Source of the DNA: Moraxella macacae 0408225
Lineage (GTDB): Bacteria > Pseudomonadota > Gammaproteobacteria > Pseudomonadales > Moraxellaceae
Direction of reading: 5' to 3'
Assembly (NCBI RefSeq): GCF_000320365.1
Contig: NZ_ANIN01000001.1
Coordinates: 372,001-436,000 of the forward strand
DNA length: 64,000 nucleotides
Shown here one piece after another: positions 39,747-47,446 of the stretch. A program made the translations under genes and the position numbers. The notes beneath the pieces were generated by a model, which ran no database searches, had not been told where the DNA came from, and saw only the letters and a list, made by a program, of their open reading frames with translations. Within the stretch, counting starts at the first letter, position 1, and every line of letters starts with the position of its first letter.

Positions 39747-40382
39747 TTATTTTTGCAATAAAAAATTTGTTAATTGGGTTTTTGCTCCTTCGGTTGCAAA
39801 GGACTCAGGGTGATATTGCACACCTTGGATTGGGTAGGTTTTATGACGAATACCCATAATTTGTGCACCGTTTTTGGCAAGTTTTTGTAAATCTGTGTTA
39901 GCGTCCGATCCTGTTACACTGGTGATTTCTAGACAATTAGGCAAATCGTCGTAGGCCACCATCAGCGAATGATAACGCATGACATCAATGCCCTGTGGCA
40001 AACCGTGATACACGCCCTTGCCATTATGCACAATCGGCGAGGTTTTGCCGTGCATGGGCGTATTTGCTTGCACCACTTTGCCACCAAAAAAATGTGCAAT
40101 TCCCTGCATACCCAAACACACACCAAGCAACGGCGTGGTTTTGCCAATTTCAGTGATAACTTGCCCACAAATTCCAAAATAATTCACATCATCAGGAGAA
40201 CCAGGTCCTGGCGAAATAACAATACGCTTAGGATTCATATTTTTGATTTCATCAAGGCTAATTTCATTGTTGCGTTTAACCGTTACACTAAATGGTGTAT
40301 TTAGTGATACTAAAATTTCACCAATGTATTGGTATAGATTAAAGGTAAAACTGTCATAGTTGTCAATAATAAGCACGTTCAT
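39747..40382 (-). CDS. trpG: Anthranilate synthase glutamine amidotransferase subunit
   Basis: Supplies ammonia from glutamine to the TrpE-like subunit. 211 residues of class I amidotransferase. Nucleophile C89 lies in GVCLGMQG; most family members have GHQ where this has GMQ. The His-Glu pair is in YHPES. PGPGSP is the oxyanion strand. The subunit may also serve PabB if no other pabA exists. It starts 21 bases after the trpE stop, within a 17-bp duplication that supplies the GGA upstream of its ATG. Confidence 0.92.
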   Translation of the reverse strand: MNVLIIDNYDSFTFNLYQYIGEILVSLNTPFSVTVKRNNEISLDEIKNMNPKRIVISPGPGSPDDVNYFGICGQVITEIGKTTPLLGVCLGMQGIAHFFGGKVVQANTPMHGKTSPIVHNGKGVYHGLPQGIDVMRYHSLMVAYDDLPNCLEITSVTGSDANTDLQKLAKNGAQIMGIRHKTYPIQGVQYHPESFATEGAKTQLTNFLLQK

Positions 40383-40415
40383 TTTTTTAATCCATAAAGT
40401 TTTTTAATCCATAAA
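40383..40415. repeat. 17-bp-period tandem duplication at the trpE/trpG junction
   Basis: TTTTTTAATCCATAAA at 40383-40398 and 40400-40415. The second copy contains the trpE stop (40404-40406); the first ends up as the trpG ribosome-site region. Each copy on the minus strand reads ATGGATTAA. Confidence 0.9.
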
Positions 40416-41795
40416 ATTACTCAATACCACTTTCATCGCCGATAATTTTCGTACAATCTCTTGGTATTCATCATCAGCATTGCTGTCAAACACATTGCCA
40501 CCACAAGTCTGAGTATACGCCGTATCACCATTGACAAACAAACTTCTAATCGGAATGGCAAAAGTACAATCACCATTAAACGAAAACTGCCCCACCGCCC
40601 CACCATACACGCCACGTCCAACAGGTTCAAGTTCGCTAATAATTTTTAACGCCTCAATCTTAGGAGCACCTGACAAGGTTCCGGCTGGAAAATTGCTTGC
40701 CAATGCACTAAACATATCATGATTGGGGTGCAAAATTCCAACAATCTCGCTAGAAATATGCTGAACGTGAGAAAAGCGTTTAATATCCATAAGACTACGC
40801 ACTTTTACCGTGCCAAATTGTGCCACTCGTCCAATATCGTTACGGTGTAAATCCACAAGCATGTTATGCTCGGCGATCTCTTTAGGGTCGTTTAAAAGCC
40901 CTCTTGCCAGTTGTCTGTCATGAACAGCATCACAACCACGCTTGGTTGTACCTGCAAGCGGATAGGTTTCCATCTCGCCATTACGCAGACGAAATAACAG
41001 TTCAGGCGATGCACCGATGATTTTTTGTTGGCCAAATTTCATAAAATACATATGCGGTGATGGGTTAACCGTGCGCAGTTTTTCATAAATTGGCATTTTA
41101 TCACCCACAATCGTATAATGCGACTGAAAACCCACCTCACATTGAAAAATCAAGCCCGCCTTAATGTCTTGCTTCACTTTCGCGACAGTTTTGGCATGTT
41201 CATCTTTTGTCATGCCATCACCAAGATAGTTTACTTTTGGGTTGCAAGTTGAGTTGTTACAAGTTGAGACATTGTTTAGCAGATCAATAATTTTATCCAT
41301 ACGATTGGTATTGTAATAAAAATAAAAAATCTCGCCTGTCATTTTATCAAGGCTTAAACCGTCCAAATATAAACCAAATTTAAACGGCTCAAAATGCTCA
41401 CTTGCTTTAACATGTAAGCTCGACTCAAAAAAATTCACGCTATCAAAACCCATAAATCCAACCAGTCCGCCTGTATAATTGCGTGCTATGATGTGTTGCG
41501 GTGTGATTTTTTGCAATAAATGATAAGGGTTGTTGCAAGCGTACTCGGTCGTTTTGCCTTGTTTTTCAATGCTTAATGTATTGCGATCTTTGGCAAAAAC
41601 AATCGCATCAGGATCAAAACCTATGATGTGATGACGTGCAATATGACTTTCCTCGCCCAAAGATTCAAACAAAAAACAAGTGTCGTATTTACATTCAATG
41701 CGTTTAAAAAGCTCAAAAAAATCAATATCTTGAGCAATTTTAACCAGCGTAGGCTTGCTTGGAATGTCAAACATCGGTGCAGTTGTAGTATCCAT
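40404..41795 (-). CDS. trpE: Anthranilate synthase component I (TrpE-type chorismate enzyme)
   Basis: Converts chorismate to anthranilate with ammonia from TrpG. About 463 residues from the ATG at 41795; a second ATG at 41804 is also possible. FLFESLGEESHIARHHIIGFDP (about 38-59) resembles the tryptophan-binding LLES region. The chorismate site includes IGASPELLFR, GTLSGAPKIEA and CGGNVFDS. PLAGTTKRG has Ala where aminodeoxychorismate synthases (PabB) have the catalytic Lys, so the TrpE call is favoured. It is shorter than the common ~500-residue TrpE. A palindrome over its -10 and trpR 150 bases upstream suggest tryptophan repression. Confidence 0.85.
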   Translation of the reverse strand: MDTTTAPMFDIPSKPTLVKIAQDIDFFELFKRIECKYDTCFLFESLGEESHIARHHIIGFDPDAIVFAKDRNTLSIEKQGKTTEYACNNPYHLLQKITPQHIIARNYTGGLVGFMGFDSVNFFESSLHVKASEHFEPFKFGLYLDGLSLDKMTGEIFYFYYNTNRMDKIIDLLNNVSTCNNSTCNPKVNYLGDGMTKDEHAKTVAKVKQDIKAGLIFQCEVGFQSHYTIVGDKMPIYEKLRTVNPSPHMYFMKFGQQKIIGASPELLFRLRNGEMETYPLAGTTKRGCDAVHDRQLARGLLNDPKEIAEHNMLVDLHRNDIGRVAQFGTVKVRSLMDIKRFSHVQHISSEIVGILHPNHDMFSALASNFPAGTLSGAPKIEALKIISELEPVGRGVYGGAVGQFSFNGDCTFAIPIRSLFVNGDTAYTQTCGGNVFDSNADDEYQEIVRKLSAMKVVLSNFMD

Positions 41796-41844
41796 AAAAA
41801 CCATCTTTTTAAAAATTTGTTTCGGTGTTTTTGTTTCAGTGTTC

Positions 41845-41860
41845 TAGTATAATGATACTA
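41845..41860 (-). promoter_or_regulatory. Candidate TrpR operator over the trpE -10
   Basis: TAGTAT-AATG-ATACTA is a perfect 16-bp palindrome. On the minus strand it covers a -10-like TATACT about 50 bases before trpE. TrpR operators in E. coli use CTAG/ACTAGT-type half sites overlapping trp promoters; the TAGT/ACTA halves here are similar. TrpR is encoded next door. The assignment is inferred. Confidence 0.5.
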
Positions 41861-41950
41861 TTGTAAAAGATTTTTACCAAGTTTGCAAGTTTTACGGTTT
41901 TCGGTTTTGCATCAAGGTTTAAACAAAGCAAGATTTAGACAAAGCAAGGC

Positions 41951-42265
41951 TTAACCAGAAGTTTTTGGCAGATGATTGGCCAAAACCGCCTGTAAATTTG
42001 GCAATAAATTTGCCACTTGATTGACTTGATACGCTTTTGCCCCTCGCGAAACGGTCGCAATACCAACGCACAACCGCTCCGCAATCTCACGCTGTGGCAA
42101 GCCTTGTTGCAACAAAGCAAAAATCTGCAAGCGTTTGGCAATTTCAGCTTGCTCCTTGTCGGTTAACATCGCATCAAAAAGTTTGGCTAAAAACACAGCA
42201 TCTGATTCATTGGCAAGCAGGGTCATAAAAGCCTGATAAACAGGATAATTGGTAGATAAGCTCAT
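41951..42265 (-). CDS. trpR: Trp operon repressor
   Basis: 104 residues, all-helical dimeric tryptophan-responsive repressor. The segment AMLTDKEQAEIAKRLQIFALL followed by QQGLPQREIAERLCVGIATVSRGA matches helices B-E of E. coli TrpR, including the helix-turn-helix QREIAERLCVGIATVSRG (about 73-90). It lies on the same strand immediately upstream of trpE-trpG-rdgB, separated by 150 bases that hold a palindrome at the trpE promoter. Co-location of trpR with its target is unlike E. coli, where it is unlinked. Confidence 0.85.
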   Translation of the reverse strand: MSLSTNYPVYQAFMTLLANESDAVFLAKLFDAMLTDKEQAEIAKRLQIFALLQQGLPQREIAERLCVGIATVSRGAKAYQVNQVANLLPNLQAVLANHLPKTSG

Positions 42266-42502
42266 GATTTTCCTTGTTTAATCGTTACGGTTTAAAAAAT
42301 GAGTGAGAGTGAGAAAAAATTTTGTAAATTAATTTTAGCAAAAAACCACGAAAATTTGTTAAAATAACAAAAAGATATCTTTTTGACAGAGTTTAAACAC
42401 AGAATTTAAACATTAACAGCGTTTAGCCAAATTTTTGGATAAATGCTTGCAAACTTAACAAAAAATAGACATATTTATCAACCAAGGTTTTATGTTTATG
42501 CC

Positions 42503-42523
42503 AAAACAGGTATAATCTGTTTT
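42503..42523 (+). promoter_or_regulatory. Inverted repeat enclosing a -10 before the C13 peptidase gene
   Basis: AAAACAG and CTGTTTT (7-bp exact arms) enclose GTATAAT, so the -10 TATAAT (42511-42516) is the loop. It is 28 bases before the start codon. It could be an operator; the T-rich 3' side also allows a weak hairpin. The -35 is poor. Confidence 0.45.
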
Positions 42524-42551
42524 GATTTTTTAACAATTCTCCCATACCGCT

Positions 42552-43973
42552 ATGCCAACGCCTTTTAGTCAGCTTGATTTACGCCCATTGCAATATTTTT
42601 CCCAAAATTTGCTCGCCAATTTGCGTGCGATGGCATACATGCTCGTTGGTTCAAAAAAAGCGTTTTATTGGGTCAAGCCAACCATTTGGCAGTTTGGTTT
42701 TTTTGCACTGACGGCTTTGGCAAGCAATTTATTGTTTTCGTGGCTTGCCAGCGGTGAAAGTACGCATTTTAATCAACAAGGCTTGATTAGTTATTTGGTT
42801 TGGCCAACAGTGATGGTTTTTGCAGGTTTGGTGCTTGCCAAAAGACATAGCAATGCGATGCTTGTTTTTGTGCCTGCAATTTTGTGGTTGGTTGCTGATA
42901 CGGTAATGGCCTTATTACAAAGTGCGGTGCAATGGGTGTCGCATTATGGTTGGTTACCCGAATGGTCGTATGCGGTGTTGCCAATTTTATTTACCGTGCT
43001 GTTTGTTTGGCAAGGGCTTGCACTGCTTTGGATTTTTGGCAAACAGCTGCGTTGGTCGTGGCTTGAGCGAGGGTTTATTTTGCTTGGAGCATTTGTGGTG
43101 TTCACCGCTTGGCAACAAAACGTAACCAGTCAACCAATTTTTCAAGCCGATCTTTATCAACCAACCATTAACGAAGATGCTTTTTATGCTCAACAGCATT
43201 TGTTACAGGATAGTTTAGGCGAAATACTAAGTGAACGCCCCACAGTGCGAGACTGGTATTTTTTAGGCGTGGCAGGACACGGTGAACAAGATGTGTTTCG
43301 TTCGGAAATTGAGTTAACCACTGAATTTTTAAACAATCAATTTGGCATGGCAGGACGTTCTTTAAATTTGGTAAACAATGCAATGACGTGGCAAGTATTG
43401 CCCATTGCCAGTAAAACCAGTATTGATACCGCCTTACAAGCCTTTGCCAAAAAAATGAACATTACCGAAGATGTGTTGTTTTTAAACATCACCTCCCACG
43501 GCGGTGATAAACTTTTAGAAATGTCCAACCCACCGCTGGATTTGGAAGAAGTGGATGCCAAATGGCTGCGCCAAACCCTTGATAAATCAGGCATAAAATG
43601 GCGTGTTATTGTGATTTCTGCGTGTTATTCAGGATCGTTTATTGAAGATTTACAATCACCAACCACGCTGATTATTACCGCATCTGATAAAGACAAAGAC
43701 TCATTTGGCTGCACCAATGAAGCCCAATACACTTATTTTGGACAAGCATTTTTTGCCGAAAGTTTGCCAAAATTTAAACGCTTTAAGCCTGCTTTTGATA
43801 ATGCAATTGTAACCATTGCCAAACGCGAAAAACTCATGGGCTTTGCACCCTCTAAACCACAATTTGTCATTGGCAGTGCTATGCAAAAAATGTTGCCTGA
43901 ATTTGAAAAAAATCTAAAGCCTTTAAACCAAAACAACCCCATCAAAACCGATGAAAATGCCTTGTTAAACTAA
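42552..43973 (+). CDS. Membrane-anchored peptidase C13 (legumain-like) family protein
   Basis: 473 residues. The N-terminal third has about four hydrophobic helices (roughly 47-66, 76-96, 99-124, 140-165), plus one near 172-188. The C-terminal ~260 residues are a caspase/legumain-fold peptidase: WYFLGVAGHGEQDVFRSE, catalytic His316 in NITSHGGD and Cys358 in VISACYSGSF, followed by ITASDKDKDSFGC. This clan CD domain occurs in many Pseudomonas, Acinetobacter and Moraxella proteins of unknown substrate. The catalytic domain follows the last membrane helix. Ends 11 bases from the convergent glycosyltransferase gene. Confidence 0.85.
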   Translation: MPTPFSQLDLRPLQYFSQNLLANLRAMAYMLVGSKKAFYWVKPTIWQFGFFALTALASNLLFSWLASGESTHFNQQGLISYLVWPTVMVFAGLVLAKRHSNAMLVFVPAILWLVADTVMALLQSAVQWVSHYGWLPEWSYAVLPILFTVLFVWQGLALLWIFGKQLRWSWLERGFILLGAFVVFTAWQQNVTSQPIFQADLYQPTINEDAFYAQQHLLQDSLGEILSERPTVRDWYFLGVAGHGEQDVFRSEIELTTEFLNNQFGMAGRSLNLVNNAMTWQVLPIASKTSIDTALQAFAKKMNITEDVLFLNITSHGGDKLLEMSNPPLDLEEVDAKWLRQTLDKSGIKWRVIVISACYSGSFIEDLQSPTTLIITASDKDKDSFGCTNEAQYTYFGQAFFAESLPKFKRFKPAFDNAIVTIAKREKLMGFAPSKPQFVIGSAMQKMLPEFEKNLKPLNQNNPIKTDENALLN

Positions 43974-43984
43974 CTTATGTTAAG

Positions 43985-45163
43985 CTAATCCACACGACAC
44001 AGTTGTTTTTTTGCCACCTTGTTAAAATGATCTTCGGATTTGTAAGTTTTTGGAATTTGAACCAGTTCTTGATACAGTGCAACGATTTGTTGCACCATGT
44101 GTTTTTGGGTAAATTCATTGGTTATTTGTGGCCGTGAGACGTTTTTTAATTGTATTTTTACCACTTTACACAAAGCATTGGCGGTGATTTCTTTTATCAA
44201 ACCTTGTGGGTATAACTCACTTAACAATTCGCTATAAATCCCTGTATTCCATGCCACCACAGGCGTGCCAAGGTGAATGGCTTTTAACACATTAATACCA
44301 ATGCTTTCAGGCTGACTTGCCAATCCCAATACCACATTGGATGCTGACAACCACTCGCGGCTGTCGTTATGACGCTGTCCGATAAAGGTAAAATAACCGC
44401 TAAGCCCCAACGCTCGACTGCGCTGCAAAAAATGCTCCATATGAATGCCCTCACGCTGACTGTCGTCCATAACAACCACATGAATGTCGGGTAAAATTTC
44501 TTTTAAATTGCCAACAATGTCAAACAACCATGACTGCCCTTTACCATCACCAAGCGTACTGGGAAATAGCACCCATTTTTTATGCTCCAGTTCAGGATAT
44601 TCAGCAAAAATCCGGCGCAACCAATACACCGAAGGTTGATGACGATAGATGAATTTTTGATTGTCCACGCCCCGATAAATGCGCGTAATCATACTATCAT
44701 CATATTCAGGGTGATGTTGTTGAATGTACTGTGTTACACTATTTGACACGCTAATCAGATGATCGGCATCAAAAATTGCTTTATTATACGCCGTCGTCGG
44801 ATAATAACCATAAATGGTCGCAAGCGTAATTGGACGATAGGCCATTGGCACAAGTTGTAACGCCCACTTTAATACCCACGCGGACGTGCGTGAATGCACA
44901 TGCACAATATCAGGGCGATGCCGATAAATCAGTCTGGCCAAGGGCACAACCGACCACAACGATGACCAAGTGTGCTTTTCCATCGCAAGCGGAATGTATT
45001 GACCGCCATCACGCACCAAACGCCCTGCCAACTCATGTTCTGCAGGCGTACTGGCAACAACCACTGACTTATGACCGTTTTTAATCAAACTGCGATTAAG
45101 CTGAAAAATACCTCTTTCATCTTCATCATGATGCAGCGATGACAACAAACGCATGATTTTCAT
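43985..45163 (-). CDS. GT-B fold glycosyltransferase (family 4-like)
   Basis: 392 residues with the two-domain GT-B layout. N-terminal: RGIFQLNRSLIKNGHKSVVVAS and PDIVHVHSRTSAWVL (about 84-98). C-terminal donor domain: RGVDNQKF, then WVLFPSTLGDGKGQSWLF and FIGQRHNDSREWLSASNVVLGLAS. The usual EX7E donor motif has Glu first but Lys at the second position (ESIGINVLK). It probably builds lipooligosaccharide or another surface glycan, but acceptor and sugar cannot be told. It is not in a glycan cluster. The stop lies in a TTAA(A/G)CTAA duplication shared with the convergent peptidase gene. Confidence 0.82.
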   Translation of the reverse strand: MKIMRLLSSLHHDEDERGIFQLNRSLIKNGHKSVVVASTPAEHELAGRLVRDGGQYIPLAMEKHTWSSLWSVVPLARLIYRHRPDIVHVHSRTSAWVLKWALQLVPMAYRPITLATIYGYYPTTAYNKAIFDADHLISVSNSVTQYIQQHHPEYDDSMITRIYRGVDNQKFIYRHQPSVYWLRRIFAEYPELEHKKWVLFPSTLGDGKGQSWLFDIVGNLKEILPDIHVVVMDDSQREGIHMEHFLQRSRALGLSGYFTFIGQRHNDSREWLSASNVVLGLASQPESIGINVLKAIHLGTPVVAWNTGIYSELLSELYPQGLIKEITANALCKVVKIQLKNVSRPQITNEFTQKHMVQQIVALYQELVQIPKTYKSEDHFNKVAKKQLCRVD

Positions 45164-45170
45164 AATTACA

Positions 45171-45211
45171 ATTTTTATTTCTCTTCAATAAATTTTTATT
45201 TCTCTTCAATA
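45171..45211. repeat. 21-bp-period tandem duplication crossing the XRE gene stop
   Basis: ATTTTTATTTCTCTTCAATA at 45171-45190 and 45192-45211, identical. The stop codon (45196-45198) and last codons lie in the second copy, and the first is a duplicate downstream of the gene. Confidence 0.92.
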
Positions 45212-45615
45212 TCTGCCAAACTACCAACCAATTTTTCTAATAACTTAATTTGCTTATCTTTTTCTTTTAATAATTCATCTTTATACTGAATTTCTAGCCG
45301 TTGTTTTTCCATTTCTGCAAGTAATAATTCATGCCCATTTTTTCCCATAACATAATAATTGTACGTTGAATTTTGATTTTCAACTTGATCACCTGAAAGA
45401 AAAAAAGTTGCACCATTTTCACAAAAATCTAAAAATTCAATCGTACTCATATTAAAGACTTTCGCAATTTGTTCAATTTTATCCAAACTTGGATAACCTT
45501 TATCATGTTCAATATGGGTGTAACCACTCTTAGACATATGCATCACCTCTGCCATTTCATCTTGTGTTTTGCCTGACATTTCTCGTAACCTTTTAAGAAT
45601 TTTCCCAATTTTCAT
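45196..45615 (-). CDS. XRE-family transcriptional regulator with C-terminal coiled coil
   Basis: 139 residues. A helix-turn-helix domain of the lambda-repressor/XRE type spans about 4-60 (IGKILKRLREMSGKTQDEMA, then MSKSGYTHIEHDKGYPS). A short linker and a charged coiled coil (about 95-135, LLAEMEKQRLEIQYKDELLK) follow; it probably dimerises. GGAAG lies seven bases before ATG. It is divergent from an orphan lipoprotein gene and more AT-rich than neighbouring core genes, which suggests acquisition. Its target is unknown; the shared upstream region is the natural candidate. Confidence 0.85.
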   Translation of the reverse strand: MKIGKILKRLREMSGKTQDEMAEVMHMSKSGYTHIEHDKGYPSLDKIEQIAKVFNMSTIEFLDFCENGATFFLSGDQVENQNSTYNYYVMGKNGHELLLAEMEKQRLEIQYKDELLKEKDKQIKLLEKLVGSLADIEEK

Positions 45616-45726
45616 GATAAACTTCCAATATTTTCCTATTATTTACATCAAAATTTCAGATTAACATCGGTTTAATATTATTTTATCATAACTATAGCAC
45701 AAGAGTTTATTTTTTAGTACAAACCA

Positions 45727-45790
45727 TTGTGCTAAGCCTGCCAAAGCGTCGGTTTCCGCTATGGTTCGACAAGCCACCACGAACTAAAAC
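45727..45790. repeat. GC-rich REP-like remnant upstream of the lipoprotein gene
   Basis: A GC-rich island in an AT-rich gap. On the minus strand it contains TTCGTGGTGGCTTGTCGAAC, which resembles the dispersed GTTCGTGGTGAGC..GTCGAAC-type repeats common between genes in Moraxellaceae and Neisseria. GGTTTCCGCTATGG follows on the plus strand. Recognition is from memory of such elements; a genome count would decide. Confidence 0.45.
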
Positions 45791-45839
45791 GTACTATTTT
45801 TTACCACAGTACTTAATTTATCACTTCCATAAGGATATT

Positions 45840-46397
45840 ATGATTATGAGCAAAGTTTCACTAGTTGTATACACTGTTTGTATAACCATACTTACGGGCT
45901 GTTCAACAGTCCATCTCCCAAAAAGATACCCTGATAAATCATATAGCTATTCAACACCCCATTCACAAACATCATATTCACAAATATCAAAAGATGCTGA
46001 ATTTGATAGAGCATACGCAAGTTTATCTGATGAAAACCGCCGTTTAATCAATAAGCATGTACCCAATAGCTATATCACAACAAGAAAGGAATTGTCTACT
46101 CATGGTTCTACTGCTGTTAAAGATATTTTAGAATATGCTCAATATCTTGAACAACTTAAACAAATAGAAATTGCCAATCGTAAAGAAAAAGAGGCAAAAG
46201 CACAAGCAAAAGCACAAGCTGAACGCGACCAACAACAGAAACAAAAGAAAATTCAAACAGATTTAGCAAAAAAAGTTGATTGTAATTTGTTTGATTTGAC
46301 AGACTTTATTCCTGGAATTGGTTGGTTAAAAGGATTGAGCAAAGTGAAGAGATTGAATAAGATTGCAGAAGCTCAAAAACGCGGATTATGTAAATAA
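45840..46397 (+). CDS. Lipoprotein of unknown function
   Basis: About 185 residues from the ATG at 45840, which has AAGGA upstream; the next Met (45846) is also possible. Type II signal peptide with lipobox LTGC (C21). The mature part is polar: a Ser/Tyr-rich linker, a helical region (AYASLSDENRRLINKHV), a Lys/Gln/Ala-rich coiled coil of about 40 residues (KEKEAKAQAKAQAERD), then a C-terminal module with two Cys, VDCNLFDLTDFIPGIGWLKG ... RGLCK. I recognise no family. Divergent from an XRE regulator. Codon choice is AT-richer than the core genes. The stop lies in a 13-bp tandem duplication. Confidence 0.75.
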   Translation: MIMSKVSLVVYTVCITILTGCSTVHLPKRYPDKSYSYSTPHSQTSYSQISKDAEFDRAYASLSDENRRLINKHVPNSYITTRKELSTHGSTAVKDILEYAQYLEQLKQIEIANRKEKEAKAQAKAQAERDQQQKQKKIQTDLAKKVDCNLFDLTDFIPGIGWLKGLSKVKRLNKIAEAQKRGLCK

Positions 46398-46414
46398 TTT
46401 GTGTAAATAATTTG
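46389..46414. repeat. 13-bp tandem duplication crossing the lipoprotein stop
   Basis: TGTAAATAATTTG occurs at 46389-46401 and 46402-46414. The first copy contains the stop codon (46395-46397). Confidence 0.92.
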
Positions 46415-46498
46415 TGATGATTTATCTATAAAACCAATATCTAAAAACCTAATATCTATTGATACTGGGTTTTTATACGTTTAAAATCTATGCCAAAA

Positions 46499-46522
46499 GC
46501 CAGCACCTTTTTAGATGCCAGC
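46499..46522 (-). terminator. rpmB-rpmG terminator
   Basis: On the minus strand GCTGGCATCT and AGGTGCTGGC pair over ten positions, allowing G-U pairs, around AAAA, followed by TTTTGG. It lies about 30 bases beyond the rpmG stop. Confidence 0.7.
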
Positions 46523-46553
46523 TATTTTTTTGAGCGACTATCAAATAAAAAAA

Positions 46554-46709
46554 TTATTTAATTTTTGCTTCTTTAAAAACAACGTGTTGACGCACCACAG
46601 GGTCAAACTTTTTGATTTCCATTTTATTTGGCATCGTACGTTTGTTTTTGGTCGTGGTATAAAAATAACCCGTACCTGCTGATGATACCAGTTTGATTTT
46701 ATCTCTCAT
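46554..46709 (-). CDS. rpmG: 50S ribosomal protein L33
   Basis: 51 residues, [22 protein letters not shown] and onward, with the family's [23 protein letters not shown] ending split here by basic residues. The four zinc Cys of the alternative L33 are absent, so it is the zinc-independent form. It lies 53 bases downstream of rpmB in the usual rpmBG order and ends before a terminator. Confidence 0.96.
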   Translation of the reverse strand: MRDKIKLVSSAGTGYFYTTTKNKRTMPNKMEIKKFDPVVRQHVVFKEAKIK

Positions 46710-46762
46710 CGCTATTGCTCCACAATGTGCTATTATTCCAAAATGTTAAAAATTGGCAAAAA

Positions 46763-46999
46763 TTAGATTTTTTCGCCACGAGCACGCATATCCGCCAAAA
46801 CTTGGTCAATGCCCAGTTTATCAACAATACGCATACCCTTTGAAGATAAGCGCAGGCGAACAAAACGGTTTTCGCTTTCTACCCAAAAGCGATGGTTGTG
46901 TAGATTTGGCAGAAAACGACGGCGGGTTTTGTTGTTTGCGTGAGAAACATTATTACCTACCAATGGGCGTTTTCCAGTCACTTGACATACTTGAGACAT
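46763..46999 (-). CDS. rpmB: 50S ribosomal protein L28
   Basis: 78 residues from the ATG at 46999, preceded by AAGGAGTACACC. An upstream in-frame start at 47023 is rejected because that segment forms the leader. [29 protein letters not shown] is the conserved L28 N-terminus, in two blocks. The leader has a perfect hairpin at 47020-47038. Confidence 0.97.
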   Translation of the reverse strand: MSQVCQVTGKRPLVGNNVSHANNKTRRRFLPNLHNHRFWVESENRFVRLRLSSKGMRIVDKLGIDQVLADMRARGEKI

Positions 47000-47446
47000 G
47001 GTGTACTCCTTATCGGTGTGCATGAGTGTTACTCATGCCTAAAATCGGATTGATAAACAAGCCTGTTTAAGCGTTTTAACAAAAAAGTTAAGCGGATTTT
47101 ATTGAAGGGTTTATCAAGGTTTATTCATTTATATTTTTTATATAAAAATTACTGTTGATAAGTTTTTTTAATAAAAAATACGGGTAAATTTAAAGGGGCT
47201 ATTTATACCATATTTTTATCAAAAAAGCAAAGAAAAACTTTCAAATTATGGGCAAAATTGGCTAAAATATCGCTAAAATACCTAAGGCAAATTTTAGTTT
47301 TTTTGATTGAAAAACGCTAGATTATCGTAATAATTTGTGATAATATGATTTTATTTTTCAAATATAACCAAAATATGCAATTATTTTTTCTTTATTAATC
47401 ATATTTTGCTAATTTTTACCATTATCATTGAATTTGGTGGTGACTG
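47000..47446. other. rpmB/nhaA divergent region with leader hairpin
   Basis: A 447-base AT-rich region without a gene. GCATGAGT-GTT-ACTCATGC (47020-47038) is a perfect 8-bp hairpin 21 bases before the rpmB start. The rest must hold promoters for rpmBG (minus) and nhaA (plus). I cannot place them with confidence. Confidence 0.6.

Noticed and set aside
40404..41795. PabB (aminodeoxychorismate synthase)
   Set aside because: The PabB catalytic Lys is Ala here (PLAGT), and the gene is linked to trpR; TrpE is better supported.
42787..43945. Several antisense frames over the C13 peptidase gene
   Set aside because: Low-complexity shadows of a gene with intact catalytic motifs.
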